Assembly: GCA_018296165.2 (NCBI GenBank)
Contig: JACKQL020000170.1
Location: 1-64,000 of the forward strand
Origin: Termitomyces sp. T153
Taxonomy: Eukaryota; Basidiomycota; Agaricomycetes; Agaricales; Lyophyllaceae
Reading direction: 5' to 3'
Length of the DNA stretch: 64,000 bases
In this document: in pieces, positions 10,633 through 21,428 of the stretch
How positions within the stretch are numbered: the stretch's first letter is position 1
Layout: every line of letters starts with the position of its first letter
Position numbers and translations under genes: made by a program
The notes under the pieces: generated by a model
What the model was told of the DNA's origin: nothing
The model's database searches: none
The model's input: the letters and a program-made list of their open reading frames with translations, nothing else

Positions 10633-12696
10633 CTAGCACTCAATGCTAGCTGTCAAATGATTTGGAGATAAGATAAGATAGTGGCATTGAACCTCATTTC
10701 AGAACTGGTACTTATGATTCTTGTATCCATTTGAAAATATTGGTGATAGAACAATGCTGCTTTCAAATCCTTCCCCACAGACTTTCTTTGCCATTGTCTC
10801 TGTACTTATAAAATAAAGCTTCACTATTCAAACTTATTTCCGTGCCATTGTCATCGCACCAACAGATTTGTGAGAAATACCCTGTTATCCAAATCATTTG
10901 AAATTTTGAAAAATCTGCACTATTGCCCCTTAAGAAAATATCTAAGTGCATGATGTATGATCTGTACTCATTGCTCATGTTTGAGAGCAAATTTGTGGTC
11001 ATTGAACTTACAAACATCTAATGTTGTGTGCTGAACAATCAAACACATGGCCATCCATTGAAAACTCATGCCCCCTGTTCCATAGCTCCTTCTTCAACAC
11101 ATGAAATGTCGGAACCATTGTGTTACTGATGTCATAACCACGCAATGTATGATACTTCGAGACCATGTGTGAATGGTTGCAAGTCCTGCACAATGCAATG
11201 AGATTTTGTTACATTGATGATTGTAATTACTTACCACCAAGAAAGGTATAGTACATTGAGATTCATCAAAACATCTGGATATTTCTCAATGACAGATATA
11301 AGGCCTTTTTTGCATCTTGTAACAAGGCAGCATTATAGGTACAAGGGCAAAACAAGTGAACAATTCTGAACATTTTAAAGATGTATGTGATTTGAACAAG
11401 TATTGTCCAACACAATGAGTAGGTAAATAATAATTAAATCGTCGTAAACGAGTGCCATAGAGGTGTGGGTAAACATGTACATAATTAAAACAGAAGCTCC
11501 AATATAGAAAGAGTACACTTACCTTGTGAAGGCTACACTACGCGTCGATCACGTGGCCATATGACAATGTCACATGGTGTTGTGCCATTGCTGCATTTTT
11601 AACCATCATTTATTTTAAACTTAGTACTTTAGAATAAAAAAGAACATATGTAAAAACATATCGCAGTAGTATATACAAAGAGTAGCGGGCGGTGCGGCCG
11701 CAGAGGGTGCCCTTGACGGATGAAATATAAGATCTCAAAATCATGTTCCCGTAAAATAAGAGGTCCCGGGCCATACATGGCCAAATATGTTAACAGCCTT
11801 TTTTGTGATTTGAACTATTCAGTTATTGTACCTCTTTCCACCGCCACATTCCCATCGTCATCAGCGAACTTCTCGCCACTACCATGGTGTTCTCTCGTCC
11901 TGCAAGTAATGGAATACCGGAATGTCTCTCGCCAGGATGATCGAGCTCGAGCCGGGCCGGCCCTCGATGAGAGCCCAGGGTTCGGCCTAAATCTTTGGAA
12001 AGCCCTGGCGCTTGTGCCTTGCAAATCACTGACAACCTTTGCTAGCGGGGGCATCAGCTGAGATAAGAGAGTCAAGATCATGACGTGTCAGGAAATGGAT
12101 GAATGAAAACAGAGCGAGAGAAACATATGGCCGGTCATTATTCCAGACTTGTAAGGATAGAAGTAGTACCGATGCAGTGAGATGAAAAAAGGGATTAATG
12201 CTGGTAGTTTGAAAAGCTTCATATGGTTCCAGCAAAAGAACCAGACTGTCATCGCTATGTCATTGAGGAATCAACATATTAGTTGGATATGGATTACGCG
12301 GGTTCAATGCGCATGTGTGTATGATGTATGTTACACGTTCATTGTGGCGCTGACAGATCTAAATTTGATCCACATAGTTTCCTCCGATAGAAGCGCGTCC
12401 GATAATGCACAGGTATTTACTATCGTGTATTACAAGCTTTATATAAATGAGTATTGACTCCTAGTGACCTGTCATGGAGCGAGGAGAGATTGAGGATGGC
12501 CAACAGACGAATTTGTATGAGGTAACCGTTTATGAAGTCAACATCCAATCTTCGCAACTCCGCAGCTGCCACGGACTCAAGTGTTGTTCCCATCAGTGGG
12601 CTGTAATCAAAAATCGTTTACAACAGGGAAGTGATAGACCGACGTTGAGATACAAGTACAAAAAGAATAACTAACAGTACAGATCATCTATGGTCC
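10633..12696. other. Transition from repeat DNA to gene island
   Basis: CpG becomes frequent from about 11.1 kb, for example around 11530-11560 and 11690-12000, marking the edge of the gene island. Short open frames on both strands at 11720-12081 overlap each other and show no recognised domain. No gene could be supported. Confidence 0.4.
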
Positions 12697-13979
12697 TTAT
12701 TCCAACTTTTTCCATCTGCGCTGGTCACGGGAAACATAACGATCGATCATTCTTGAAGAGGATGCGAAGGAGAGTTGTTGCCTGTTCGTTGGATGGGATG
12801 TAGGCGGCTGGGGTGGTACAGGGATCAACGACTCATACACCTCGTTCCCCGTCATTTCAGGTGCAGTCTTGTCAGAAGAATTTCCCGATGTACCTTGACC
12901 GTTCGACTTCCATAGCTGCTTCATCTTCTCGTCCTTGAGAGGACCAGGCTTGAGAGATAAAAGAGCAATCATGTCGTTCACTAATTGAACCTGAGGTTTA
13001 GGGCCCGTTTGGTACAGAACGTCACGATGTCCAGCATTTGGCTGCTGAATAGGAGTTGCCGAAGCCGGGAGATTCTCTTTCGAAGGCGCTGCCACCTCTT
13101 TGCTGGAATACATCGAGCGTGAGATCCAGTCGTAGGAAGAATTGGTGTAGTTGTTGCTTGGAAAGAGCTCTTTCTCGACCACACCTTCATTTGCGGGCAT
13201 CGTCGCCGCAAGAGCTGTGGCCTCGAAGTTTGCAAGTGCGGCAGCGGTGGAAAGCTTCGGGATAGGTGCGAAAATCTTCCCTTCGGGGGTGTCAATGCTC
13301 CGCGCATTTTTATCCTCAAAGACCAGATCGTTTGAAAATGGATTAAAGGGGTCATCTTCGCCAATAATATGGGGAATGATCCTGGGGGCAGGGGAGGGTG
13401 CTTTTGGCTTGAAAACTAACGAACCGTGGTCCAAGTGAGATAAAGAATCGGAATAGACTCGATGATGCGTCGGGCTGCGCAATAACGCCTGGGACTCGGC
13501 GACAAACACGCATTCGTCCCAGTTCTCGAGAGAATCGGACGGCTGTGAAGTGGTAGACAACGAAGGGGAGCTTGATTCCTCGCTATAGCGATCGGCATAA
13601 AAGTCGTATTTGAGGGGAGGCGGGGAATGGACGGGAGGCCAAGGAAGAAGAACACTAGGCTCGAAGAAAGGGCGTTTTAGCCGGTATCTGGCTTCTTCAG
13701 CTGGGTCGCGACCGACGATGGTGGTATTGTCCCTTAGTTTCGCTAGGTCGTCGATAAGCTGCTGGCTCAACAGTTTCTTAGGAGGATGATCATGGCAAAG
13801 CATAGAGTGTTCAGCAGCAATTTTGGGGTCGCTTTGGTCATAATTATACTTGGTCATCACAGTAAGCATAATCCTCAAATTATACGTGATAGTGGACTTA
13901 CCAGATCTCCTCCAGTCACCAGCCCCATCATTGATTCTGAAGGCTGGCCTTTTAAAAGTCGTTCAATTTCGTTCAGCAT
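12697..13979 (-). CDS. Unrecognised fungal protein, 409 aa, one intron
   Basis: Exon 1 is 13902-13979 (ATG at 13979, starting MLNEIERLLKGQPSE) and exon 2 is 12697-13848. The 53-nt intron has GTAAGT and CAAG ends, and the join keeps phase 0 for 410 codons including the stop. The internal ATG at 13878 lies in the intron, so the longer spliced start is preferred. The protein has no signal peptide or membrane segment. It is rich in Ser and Pro, with FFEPSVLLPWPPVHSPPP near residues 75-95 and an IIPHIIGEDDPFNPF stretch in the middle. The C-terminus is basic (RYVSRDQRRWKKLE). I do not recognise the family. Codon and CpG use match the neighbouring host genes. It could be a regulatory or scaffold protein of low complexity, but nothing in the sequence proves that. 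Confidence 0.75.
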
Positions 13980-15728
13980 CGTGCAGATGGTATATATCAG
14001 TTGAGTGGGGTATATGTCGTGATGGGAAGCGTGTCAATAAGCTCAAGGGTAGAGTGAGCTCGAGGTCAGAGGATTTTGGTCAGTGGCTGCGGATGACTGC
14101 TTTATGGACGCGTCTGGTATGAGGGACGGATTCAAAATAGTAATGGTGTAGCGAGGGTGGATATACATGAGAGTCTGTCTGCCAAGCCTTTTAAACCTCA
14201 CTTCACGGTCAAAGCGCGACCACCATACGACCTCACGTGACCGCGTTTTTTCCCTTTGCCAAAGCTGCACAACCGAGGCCACTGCCTCGTGCCACCCCAC
14301 CTGGATTCCGCGCTCAACAATGGGTGCCTAGACCCATTTGGGAAATTTCCAACTTAGAGCTTGTCTTACACCTGACCGGGACGACAGTGTTTTTCGCCAA
14401 TCACTAGGCTGATTGTAGGACAACCGTTTAAGTTGGGCCAACGTTGGGCCACAGAATATTGAGTATTGTCGGAACATGCCAGGCGGCTTTTTTCGGTGGG
14501 ATAACCGGTGAGCCGATACATGTGAACCGATCGCGACACTTTGTCTCGGGAGGTCGATGAATCGATGACGCGTCGCCCGAGGCTCGTATTCTCCCGGTTT
14601 AACCTCGAGCCGTTTGTCTACCTTCTCGAAAAAGCTACTTCCAAATTTAACTTGAACATTCTTGCTTGATGATGGGAGCGAATCAAGTCACGGAACATTC
14701 ATAACTGCAGCATCTCGTACTGGCCTTACGCAAAGTGTGTAATATGGCGGGAGAACTCTCGGTCCCCAAGATACTCGCATCCTTTCTTTTTCTTATCCCG
14801 GCAGATACAACTCGGGAACTTCTTATTGATCGGCCCCCGGACGTTCTTTCCCAAATTCCTCTCTCTGGAACTCTGACCTCCGGGCGTGTATTTTATCAAA
14901 CGAAAGCTCGACCTAGTTCCACTCAAATAATACGCTCAAAACGTCTCGAAAGTACGGCCATCTTCAATCCTACTTTCCTATTCGTACATCTCCTTCTCTC
15001 AAGGAATGTCTGGGAGATCGAGCGTGATCTTACGGTCTCTTCTTTCAACCAATCTGGCGAGGCTCTCTACAACTCTGTTCTAAAAACGACTCTCGCAAAA
15101 GTTGCCACGTGCAGAAGGATGATTCGTGACGATAGGAGAACAATGCTGGGAGTCTACGGATTGTAAGTCTGATTGACGGTCACTGTTGTAAGTGATGTGC
15201 GCATAGGGCGAATCCACCATGTTGTTTAGCCGCTCGATTGCGGTCGTTGACTTCCGCGAAATGTGAATCTTCAGGCGACCGTGTAACCCTCTCTTTTGCG
15301 ATTCCAAAGTAAATGTTGCTGTATTCGAACTGTCGTTGCTTGAGACACTACGGAGTGAAGTCAGATGGCTTCGCTCCCCGGCATTGTTATTTTGAAGTCT
15401 CGCTTTGATACAAAATTTGCATCTGGAAAGGGCCGACGATCAAACTCTTGCTGAATAGTCAAATACAGAGATAACAGGTTGACATCCTGATTCACGTTAT
15501 CATATTCATCGTTTGCTTGTACTATCCGAAGTGAGTCTGAATCTACTCAAGAGTCTCATTAATGTACATAAGAAAAGTACATTGAGTTTCATGAGGTTTT
15601 CTCCGAGACAATCGCGACTTTTCCTCCGAGTGATAATTATTGACATTGAGTTAGACAAACTAAAATTCTATGTAATAGAGTCTATCAAGAGAGAAAAATT
15701 GAGAAGAAAACTATCAACTCAATCTTGC
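13980..15728. other. Intergenic, no supported gene
   Basis: CpG-normal DNA holding the upstream region of the minus-strand gene ending at 13979. A 143-codon open frame on the plus strand (14735-15166) has a hydrophobic N-terminus but no recognised domain, so it was not called. Confidence 0.4.
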
Positions 15729-16359
15729 TCAAAGCATCGCAGCGACGACTGCCCCAAGGAATGCATAAAGTATGCCCTGGCCAGCGGCGCCGTTTGATTT
15801 CGACGCAGTGTTTGTCGTTGTGGCTGAAGGAGTAAGAGAAGGGAAAAAGCTTGGTCTGACAGCAGTCCCGGTCGAGAAGCCCGATGTTTGCATACTGGCC
15901 GTGGGGCGCAAGGAACTAACAGGCCCTGCAGGGGTACCTGGGGCACCAGGAGCACCATCAGCACCATCAGCACCGGGCGCACCGGGCGCACCAGAAGCTG
16001 CACCAGCAATTGAAGATGATGTTGCCAGGACGGAAGCTTGAGAGTTGATTACTGATGCGATAGAGGAGGCCGCGCCGGTTACGTCGGTAGTAGTGGCTGT
16101 GGTTGTTTCTGTGCCCATTGCTGAGAGAGTGGCAGCCGCCGTGCTAGAAATGCGGATATGAGTTGTAGAGGGAAATAGGAGGATAGGGGAGGACATACGT
16201 TAGAGCTGCGGCATCCGTAGCGGTGGATGCGCCTGCGACTACCGCATCGGCACCCGCGCTAGAAGAGGCCAATGCGACTGCAGGGTCAGCGGCCTGCGCG
16301 TTTGCAACGAGAGCAAGAGCGAGGAAGGATCCAGTGCTAGCGAGCGATGAGAACTTCAT
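15729..16359 (-). CDS. Small secreted GPI-type protein with collagen-like run, 191 aa
   Basis: Exon 1 is 16199-16359 and exon 2 is 15729-16143. The 55-nt intron has GTATGT and CTAG ends, giving 192 codons with the stop. Residues 1-23 (MKFSSLASTGSFLALALVANAQA) form a clear signal peptide. The mature chain is rich in Ala, Ser and Thr, like O-glycosylated wall proteins. About residues 106-130 run as Gly-x-y triplets (GAPGAPGADGADGAPGAPG), a short collagen-like block. The C-terminus (GAAGQGILYAFLGAVVAAML) is hydrophobic after a small-residue stretch, as in GPI-attachment signals. Known small secreted fungal proteins of this layout sit at the plasma membrane or wall. The specific role is unknown. 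A TAAG/TATA-like start region lies at 16360-16440. Confidence 0.75.
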
Positions 16360-17425
16360 AATATCTTATTAGTGTGTGGGTGGTTGATAAGTGGAGGAAC
16401 TAGAAATCAAGTTGGCGGATGGCAAGGTTATATACCTGCGACTTCAATTGCCATGTGGAATTGCGACACCTGTGGGGCTAATCACGATCAACGTCCCACT
16501 TTAAACCCTATTGTGCGCGCAGAGTCTGTAAAGGGGCAAATATTGTCGCATACTTGGTGGCTGACGACCAATGTGAGTTAAGGTGGGTGACGTCAGATCC
16601 TCCTATGGATGCAGCAGCGATTCAAAATCAGATGCTAGCACTTGGCCACCACGCAGAAATGACGGGCAGGTTCTGCACACGGTAGGGAATCGATGACCAT
16701 GAGATTCGAAACAGGATGTGTCACACCTGTTCTTTACAATGCACATCCGGATCACATGCACCGTCAACATCATGGAGCCTCATGAGGCTGCAGCAAAGTG
16801 TCTGTGAAATTACATGACCACGGCTTGGAAGGATATAAATCTCACGAAATTCCGAGTCGATGTTGTAATACCACGAACGGTCAAGACCCAAAGGCCACCC
16901 TACCGATCACCATGGAAGAGGTTTATAAGTAAAGAGTCTCTTGAGAACTTCGTAGCAAGAAACGATAATCTACCTGCCTTCCAGTTGCATTATGAATATG
17001 TCTTCACGATGATTGTGTTAGCACTAGAATACAATCATTCCGGACCGATCCTTAGTCTGTCTGGATCGGTTGACAACCACGACCGCCCAGAGTCCATGCG
17101 TCACGTGTGACAATCTTTTTGCGGCAACCGTGCTGGACTAGCTAGTTTGAAATAACGCCATCTCGCTTTGGACAATTCTCAACTCGTTCTTCGTCTGGTC
17201 TTTATGGTAGATCATTCCGGCCCCTGTCGAAGTCTGTGTTCTGGAGTATCTGCGCGCTTATCTGTGTAGCATATCACACACGAGCAAGACTAATTTTACC
17301 GTATCTACTCCTCCACTGATTCTCCTTACGATTCTTTACTCCGTTCGTTACCCTAGCGCCTGGTTATCGCACTTCCGCTTCATTGCAACACTACACTCAT
17401 GGTTCAGGCATCAATCAAACCTTAG
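16360..17425. other. Intergenic between divergent genes
   Basis: It separates the minus-strand GPI-type gene from the plus-strand dynamin gene and should hold both promoters. A 98-codon open frame at 16814-17110 shows no domain and was not called. Confidence 0.5.
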
Positions 17426-17464
17426 CTGCGGTGTCTGCAAACAGAGCATGACGGTATAAGTACC
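17426..17464 (+). promoter_or_regulatory. Proximal promoter block of dynamin-like gene 1
   Basis: GCTGCGGTGTCTG, then CAAACAGAGCATG, then GGTATAAGTACC (17453-17464) occur in this order about 65 bp upstream of the start codon. The same three blocks occur upstream of dynamin gene 2 (21287-21335). Retention between diverged paralogs suggests function. GGTATAAG is a TATA-like core. Confidence 0.55.
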
Positions 17465-17527
17465 TCAACTGCATGTCGGTATCCACATCTCTTGCCTCTC
17501 GTCTCCCACATAGTTTGCTAGTCAGCA

Positions 17528-20425
17528 ATGGATTCTAACGAGCTCACATCCACTCCGACACCTATGTCAGGCCTTGCTGAAGAAGTTGGACTTGCCAACC
17601 CGATCCATTCACAGACCAGCCGCCAGATGCTCGACCTGGTGAACCGTCTTCATAGTACTGGGTATGCCTTTTGTTGTGATCTTTTTGGCGAAATTGAGAG
17701 CCATCCAGCGTTCAACTTGATATTGACCTCCCACAAATTGCGGTGATTGGTTCTCAGAGCGCTGGAAAGTCCTCGCTGATCGAGAGTATCTCTGGTATCA
17801 CCTTACCTCGTGCAGCTGGAACGTGTACTCGGTAAATAGTGTCCACGTTGTTCTCTTCTTCCTATTCTTATGCACATCTCATGTCCACTTTTGATTCAAA
17901 TCGTGCCTCAATCTAGATGCCCAACTGAATGCCGACTCTCCCGGTCCACCGACCCTTGGAGATGTACCGTACATCTCCGTATCACCGACAATGGCAAAAC
18001 ACGAACAGAAAGATTCGGCGACGTCATCACGAACAAGGCAGAAGTCGAGGAGCGTATTAGAAGGGCTCAATGGGCTATTTTGAACCCCACTCTGCGGAAC
18101 GCCCATGGCACACGACACTTCTTGACTGGTGACGACCATGGAGTGAATCTTGAGTTGAGCTTTTCCAGCTGTCTTGTTTCATTGCAGATTAGTGGGCCAG
18201 ATGTCGCAGACCTTTCTTTTTGTGACCTTCCTGGTAGCTGTTCAGTATTCATGGTTATTCCACGCTAAATAATAGTATTCGTAGGTCTTATTGCTGGTGT
18301 GGGATCGGGAGGGAATATAGGTGACATCGATCTTGTCAAGAACCTCGTTGCTACATATATCAAACGACCCAGCTGCATCATTTTGCTGACTGTGGCTTGC
18401 GAAAGTAAGGCTTTCATTTCAATCTCGTTATTCATGGTCTGAACAATCACCTTGTATAGCCGATTTCCAGAATCAAGGTGCTCAAGAAATGGCGAAGCTT
18501 TACGATCCAGAGGGAAAACGGACAGTCGGTGCGTGCATATGTTTCTCATGTTTCAATAATGCTTTCTCGTATTGATCTCATGTTGAGGTGTCCTCACAAA
18601 ACCTGACCGCATCCCTACGGGCGAAGAACAAAACTGGATGGGTATTCTCAGAAACGAAAAAGAACCCCTCGAAAATGGGTGGTACTGCGTCAAACAACCT
18701 AGTTCTGCGGAGATCGCCGCCGGTGTGACCTGGGAAAGGGCACGGAAGAATGAGGACGAGTTTTTCGCGTCGACAGCGGTGTGGTCGGATTTGGATGAGA
18801 TGTATAAGAAGTATCTCCGTACGAAGAATCTTGTGGAAAGATTGAGCGCTTTGTTGTCTGATCTGATCTCGAAAAGGTGCGTCTCGTTTAACGTGATTGA
18901 TACTGTTGTTGACATGGCATGACACGGATAGATTGCCTGAGATACAAGACGAGATTGATAACTCCATCATAGCTACACGTAATGCTCTTCACAATCTCCC
19001 AAAGCCTCCTTCCTCCGACCCTCGGAACGAGATTGCCAGTCTCCTGCATGCCTTCGTTCGGGATCTCGCAAGACATGTCGAGGGTGTCCCTGAAGACGGA
19101 CTCCTGCAAGCTATTCGTCCTACACAAGAACAATTCAGGCGTACCATCAGGATGACGGCGCCTGACTTCCAACCTTTCGAGAAGAGGTATGCGAAGAAGA
19201 AGAAGATCGACAAGGCGAAATTTCTTTTGAACGAGGAAGGACATGACGACTTTGCGATCCTGGATGAAACCATCGACGCTGGCTCTGACAACGAATCTTC
19301 AACTGGCCTAAGTTTGGACAGGACATCAAGTATAAGTCAAGACATTATTCCGAACCCAGATGCCATCTATATCGATGAAGTCATGCGAAGAGCGGACGAG
19401 TATGTACCTTTCCTTGTCAGGGTTTATACGCTTTTGACATCGCACAACTCTCGATAGGGCTCGTACACGCGAGCTTCCTGGGAACTACCCCTTTGTCGTG
19501 CAGGAGACCTATATAAAGGCCATCATAAAAAAATGGCGTACGCCGGCGCAAGCCCTCTGCCATGCCGTTTACTCTACACTTGGACAACACGTACAAAAAT
19601 TGATTCAGCTACATCTTGGAGCATTTGGTCAAGGCCAGCTTGCTCAACGTGTCAAGTCGGTTTTGGATTTTCTTTTCTTTCAGAACGCCTTATAATTTAT
19701 ATATATGCAGAGTCATCCTTCAAGACCACCTTAACAAGTGCATGGAACGTGCGGAAGAGCGTATTGACTGGCTCATGAAACTCGAGGACCGCCCCTTTTC
19801 GCTTAATACTCACTATCTCGCGGACTATAAAGATAAATTCCTTGCACATTACCGGACTGCGAGGGAGAAAGATCGGAATCCCCAACTCATGGCTGCGATT
19901 GAGCAATACAACCCACTGTCGAATTCATCGGTCTCTCATCCTAATAGTGGATTACCGCCGCCTGCTCCAACAGGTATTGCGAAAGTGTTGTCAGGTCTTG
20001 TCGAGATGGGAATCTTGGGCGTTAGATTTGAAGCACTGGCAAAACTCATTGAATCTGATGGGATGGAGCCGGCGTTGGTGATCATGGCGGACGTACGTGC
20101 ATACTTCCAAGGTACGTTTCGATTCTAGTGAATGATTGAACGGACATGATGGCTGATAACCTTTTTATCTTGAAATTTAGTCGCCTACAAGCGCTTCGCG
20201 GACAACATCCCGCTCGCCATCGACTATGAGCTGATCTGGGGCGTTGAACGCAATGTTCTGGAGACATTGAGCAAGGGCCTTGGAATCAATGGCGACAACG
20301 GCGATCGGATTTGCAAAGAGCTTGCGCAAGAAAATGCGACTATCGCTGTGCGTAGAGAGGAACTTGCGAAGAAGCTGGAGAGGATGCATATGGCAGGGCA
20401 GCAGCTGCTTCAAATCGGGTTCTAG
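17528..20425 (+). CDS. Dynamin-like GTPase 1, 787 aa, ten exons
   Basis: Joined exons: 17528-17661, 17709-17831, 17917-18233, 18285-18404, 18460-18528, 18588-18876, 18932-19399, 19458-19655, 19711-20111, 20181-20425. All joins keep frame for 788 codons. The GTPase domain shows G1 GSQSAGKSS (residues 59-67), the switch segment [12 protein letters not shown]3 DLPG (189-192) and G4 TKPD (258-261). A stalk region follows, and the C-terminal part (about 690-787, [17 protein letters not shown]... to LQIGF) looks like a GTPase effector domain. There is no PH domain or membrane segment, so it resembles the Vps1/Mx type rather than classical endocytic dynamin. Such proteins assemble on membranes and use GTP for fission or remodelling. 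A basic KKKK patch occurs in the stalk near the end of exon 7. The start ATG is followed by DSNELTS. Most introns are 47-69 nt; the second is 85 nt. The gene is a tandem paralog of the one at 21429. Confidence 0.93.
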
Positions 20426-21286
20426 TTTGTGTTCCATGGGGAAGTGGCTGGGTCCCCTTCTCGCTTACTCATGTTTTGTCGTGGCGTGCAATGTGTATTC
20501 CGATAGATGAGGTACTGAGTATAGATGAGGGACTCTGTACAGAATGATTTCAAGTAAACTTGGTATCAGAAGCCTGTATTCCTTACTTGTTGAACCCGCT
20601 GTGTTGGCAGTGACCGCGTCTAAGGGAACAGCTTTCATCACTTTCCCGTTGAGTCTGAATTAAAATTGAAAAAAGAAAAAAAAAAACACTGAATCTTTCC
20701 GGGCAACTACAAATAAGCTACTCATAAGAGAGAAAGCAGTTAGAGCGCATAACATGGAGATGGATAATTGCCCTGTCTGATTTTGCAATGGTGTACGGCG
20801 AACTGGCAGTATGGGTGATCGATATATCGGGGTTTTCCGGACCCACTCTCAAGCGCAGGGTTGGCAACTTTATATTAAAATTTCTTAGGCGCTCGTTTGA
20901 GAGCACGTTGGACTCGGACTCAATTATGCAACAACTGAGGCTTAAGTGCACGCTTTCCTGGCCTGAACTCGGACCAAATATGGCTAGTGATATTCCAGAA
21001 GCGGAAAATTCAAAAGTCGACTTCTACTTCTACTGTCTAAATGTTCTCAAGCTTAAGGCTGCATGCGCGCTTACTTGCGCACATACGAGTCATATAGACT
21101 CCATCCTATCCATTGATTCCAGTTGGGATCCGCCTATGTACATGTTTTGCCCGTCCCAACCTAATTAGATAACGTTTCCGATTCTTAATCTCCGCTGTCT
21201 CTCATAGCAACACAAAGAGCTCCTACCTGCATTTTACATAAATCGTGTGTACCACACAACTTATCTCAGACGCCAATCGAAGCGCT
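20426..21286. other. Spacer between tandem dynamin genes, with a gene relic
   Basis: It holds the 3' end of dynamin gene 1, an A-rich strip near 20670 and the relic of the GH79 3' end (20690-20800). A 126-codon plus-strand open frame at 20788-21168 overlaps the relic and shows no domain. Confidence 0.6.
20690..20800 (-). pseudogene. Relic of the GH79 gene's 3' terminal exon
   Basis: On the minus strand this strip aligns base by base with 24655-24760, the last codons of the GH79 gene that encode its hydrophobic C-terminal GPI-type signal. Shared strings include CTTATCCAT/ATTATCCAT, CTCTCTCTT and GTAGTTTATT/GTAGCTTATT. The reading frame is broken. Position and strand relative to dynamin gene 1 are the same as those of the intact GH79 gene relative to dynamin gene 2. 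The duplicated block therefore included both genes' ends. Confidence 0.65.
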
Positions 21287-21335
21287 GCTGCGGTGTCTGG
21301 ACCTTATCCAAACAGAGCATGGAGGTATAAGTACC
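21287..21335 (+). promoter_or_regulatory. Proximal promoter block of dynamin-like gene 2
   Basis: Contains GCTGCGGTGTCTG (21287-21299), CAAACAGAGCATG and GGTATAAGTACC (21324-21335), matching the block at 17426-17464 in order. Spacing between the first two blocks is longer by about ten bases. Confidence 0.55.
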
Positions 21336-21428
21336 CTGAACCGTAAGGGAGCACCCACATATCCTTTGCTTTTCGACTCTCATATAGTTTGCTACATCTT
21401 GATAAATTCCGACGAACTCTATCCAGTG

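Noticed and set aside
11720..12081. Overlapping open frames on both strands near 11.9 kb
   Set aside because: No domain, no signal peptide, no convincing introns. Opposite-strand frames of similar length cannot be told apart.
14735..15166. 143-codon plus-strand open frame
   Set aside because: No recognised motif, and surroundings give no support for a gene.
16814..17110. 98-codon open frame upstream of dynamin gene 1
   Set aside because: No motif. It lies in the region expected to be promoter for two divergent genes.
20788..21168. 126-codon plus-strand open frame between the dynamins
   Set aside because: Overlaps the GH79 relic and has no counterpart before dynamin gene 1.
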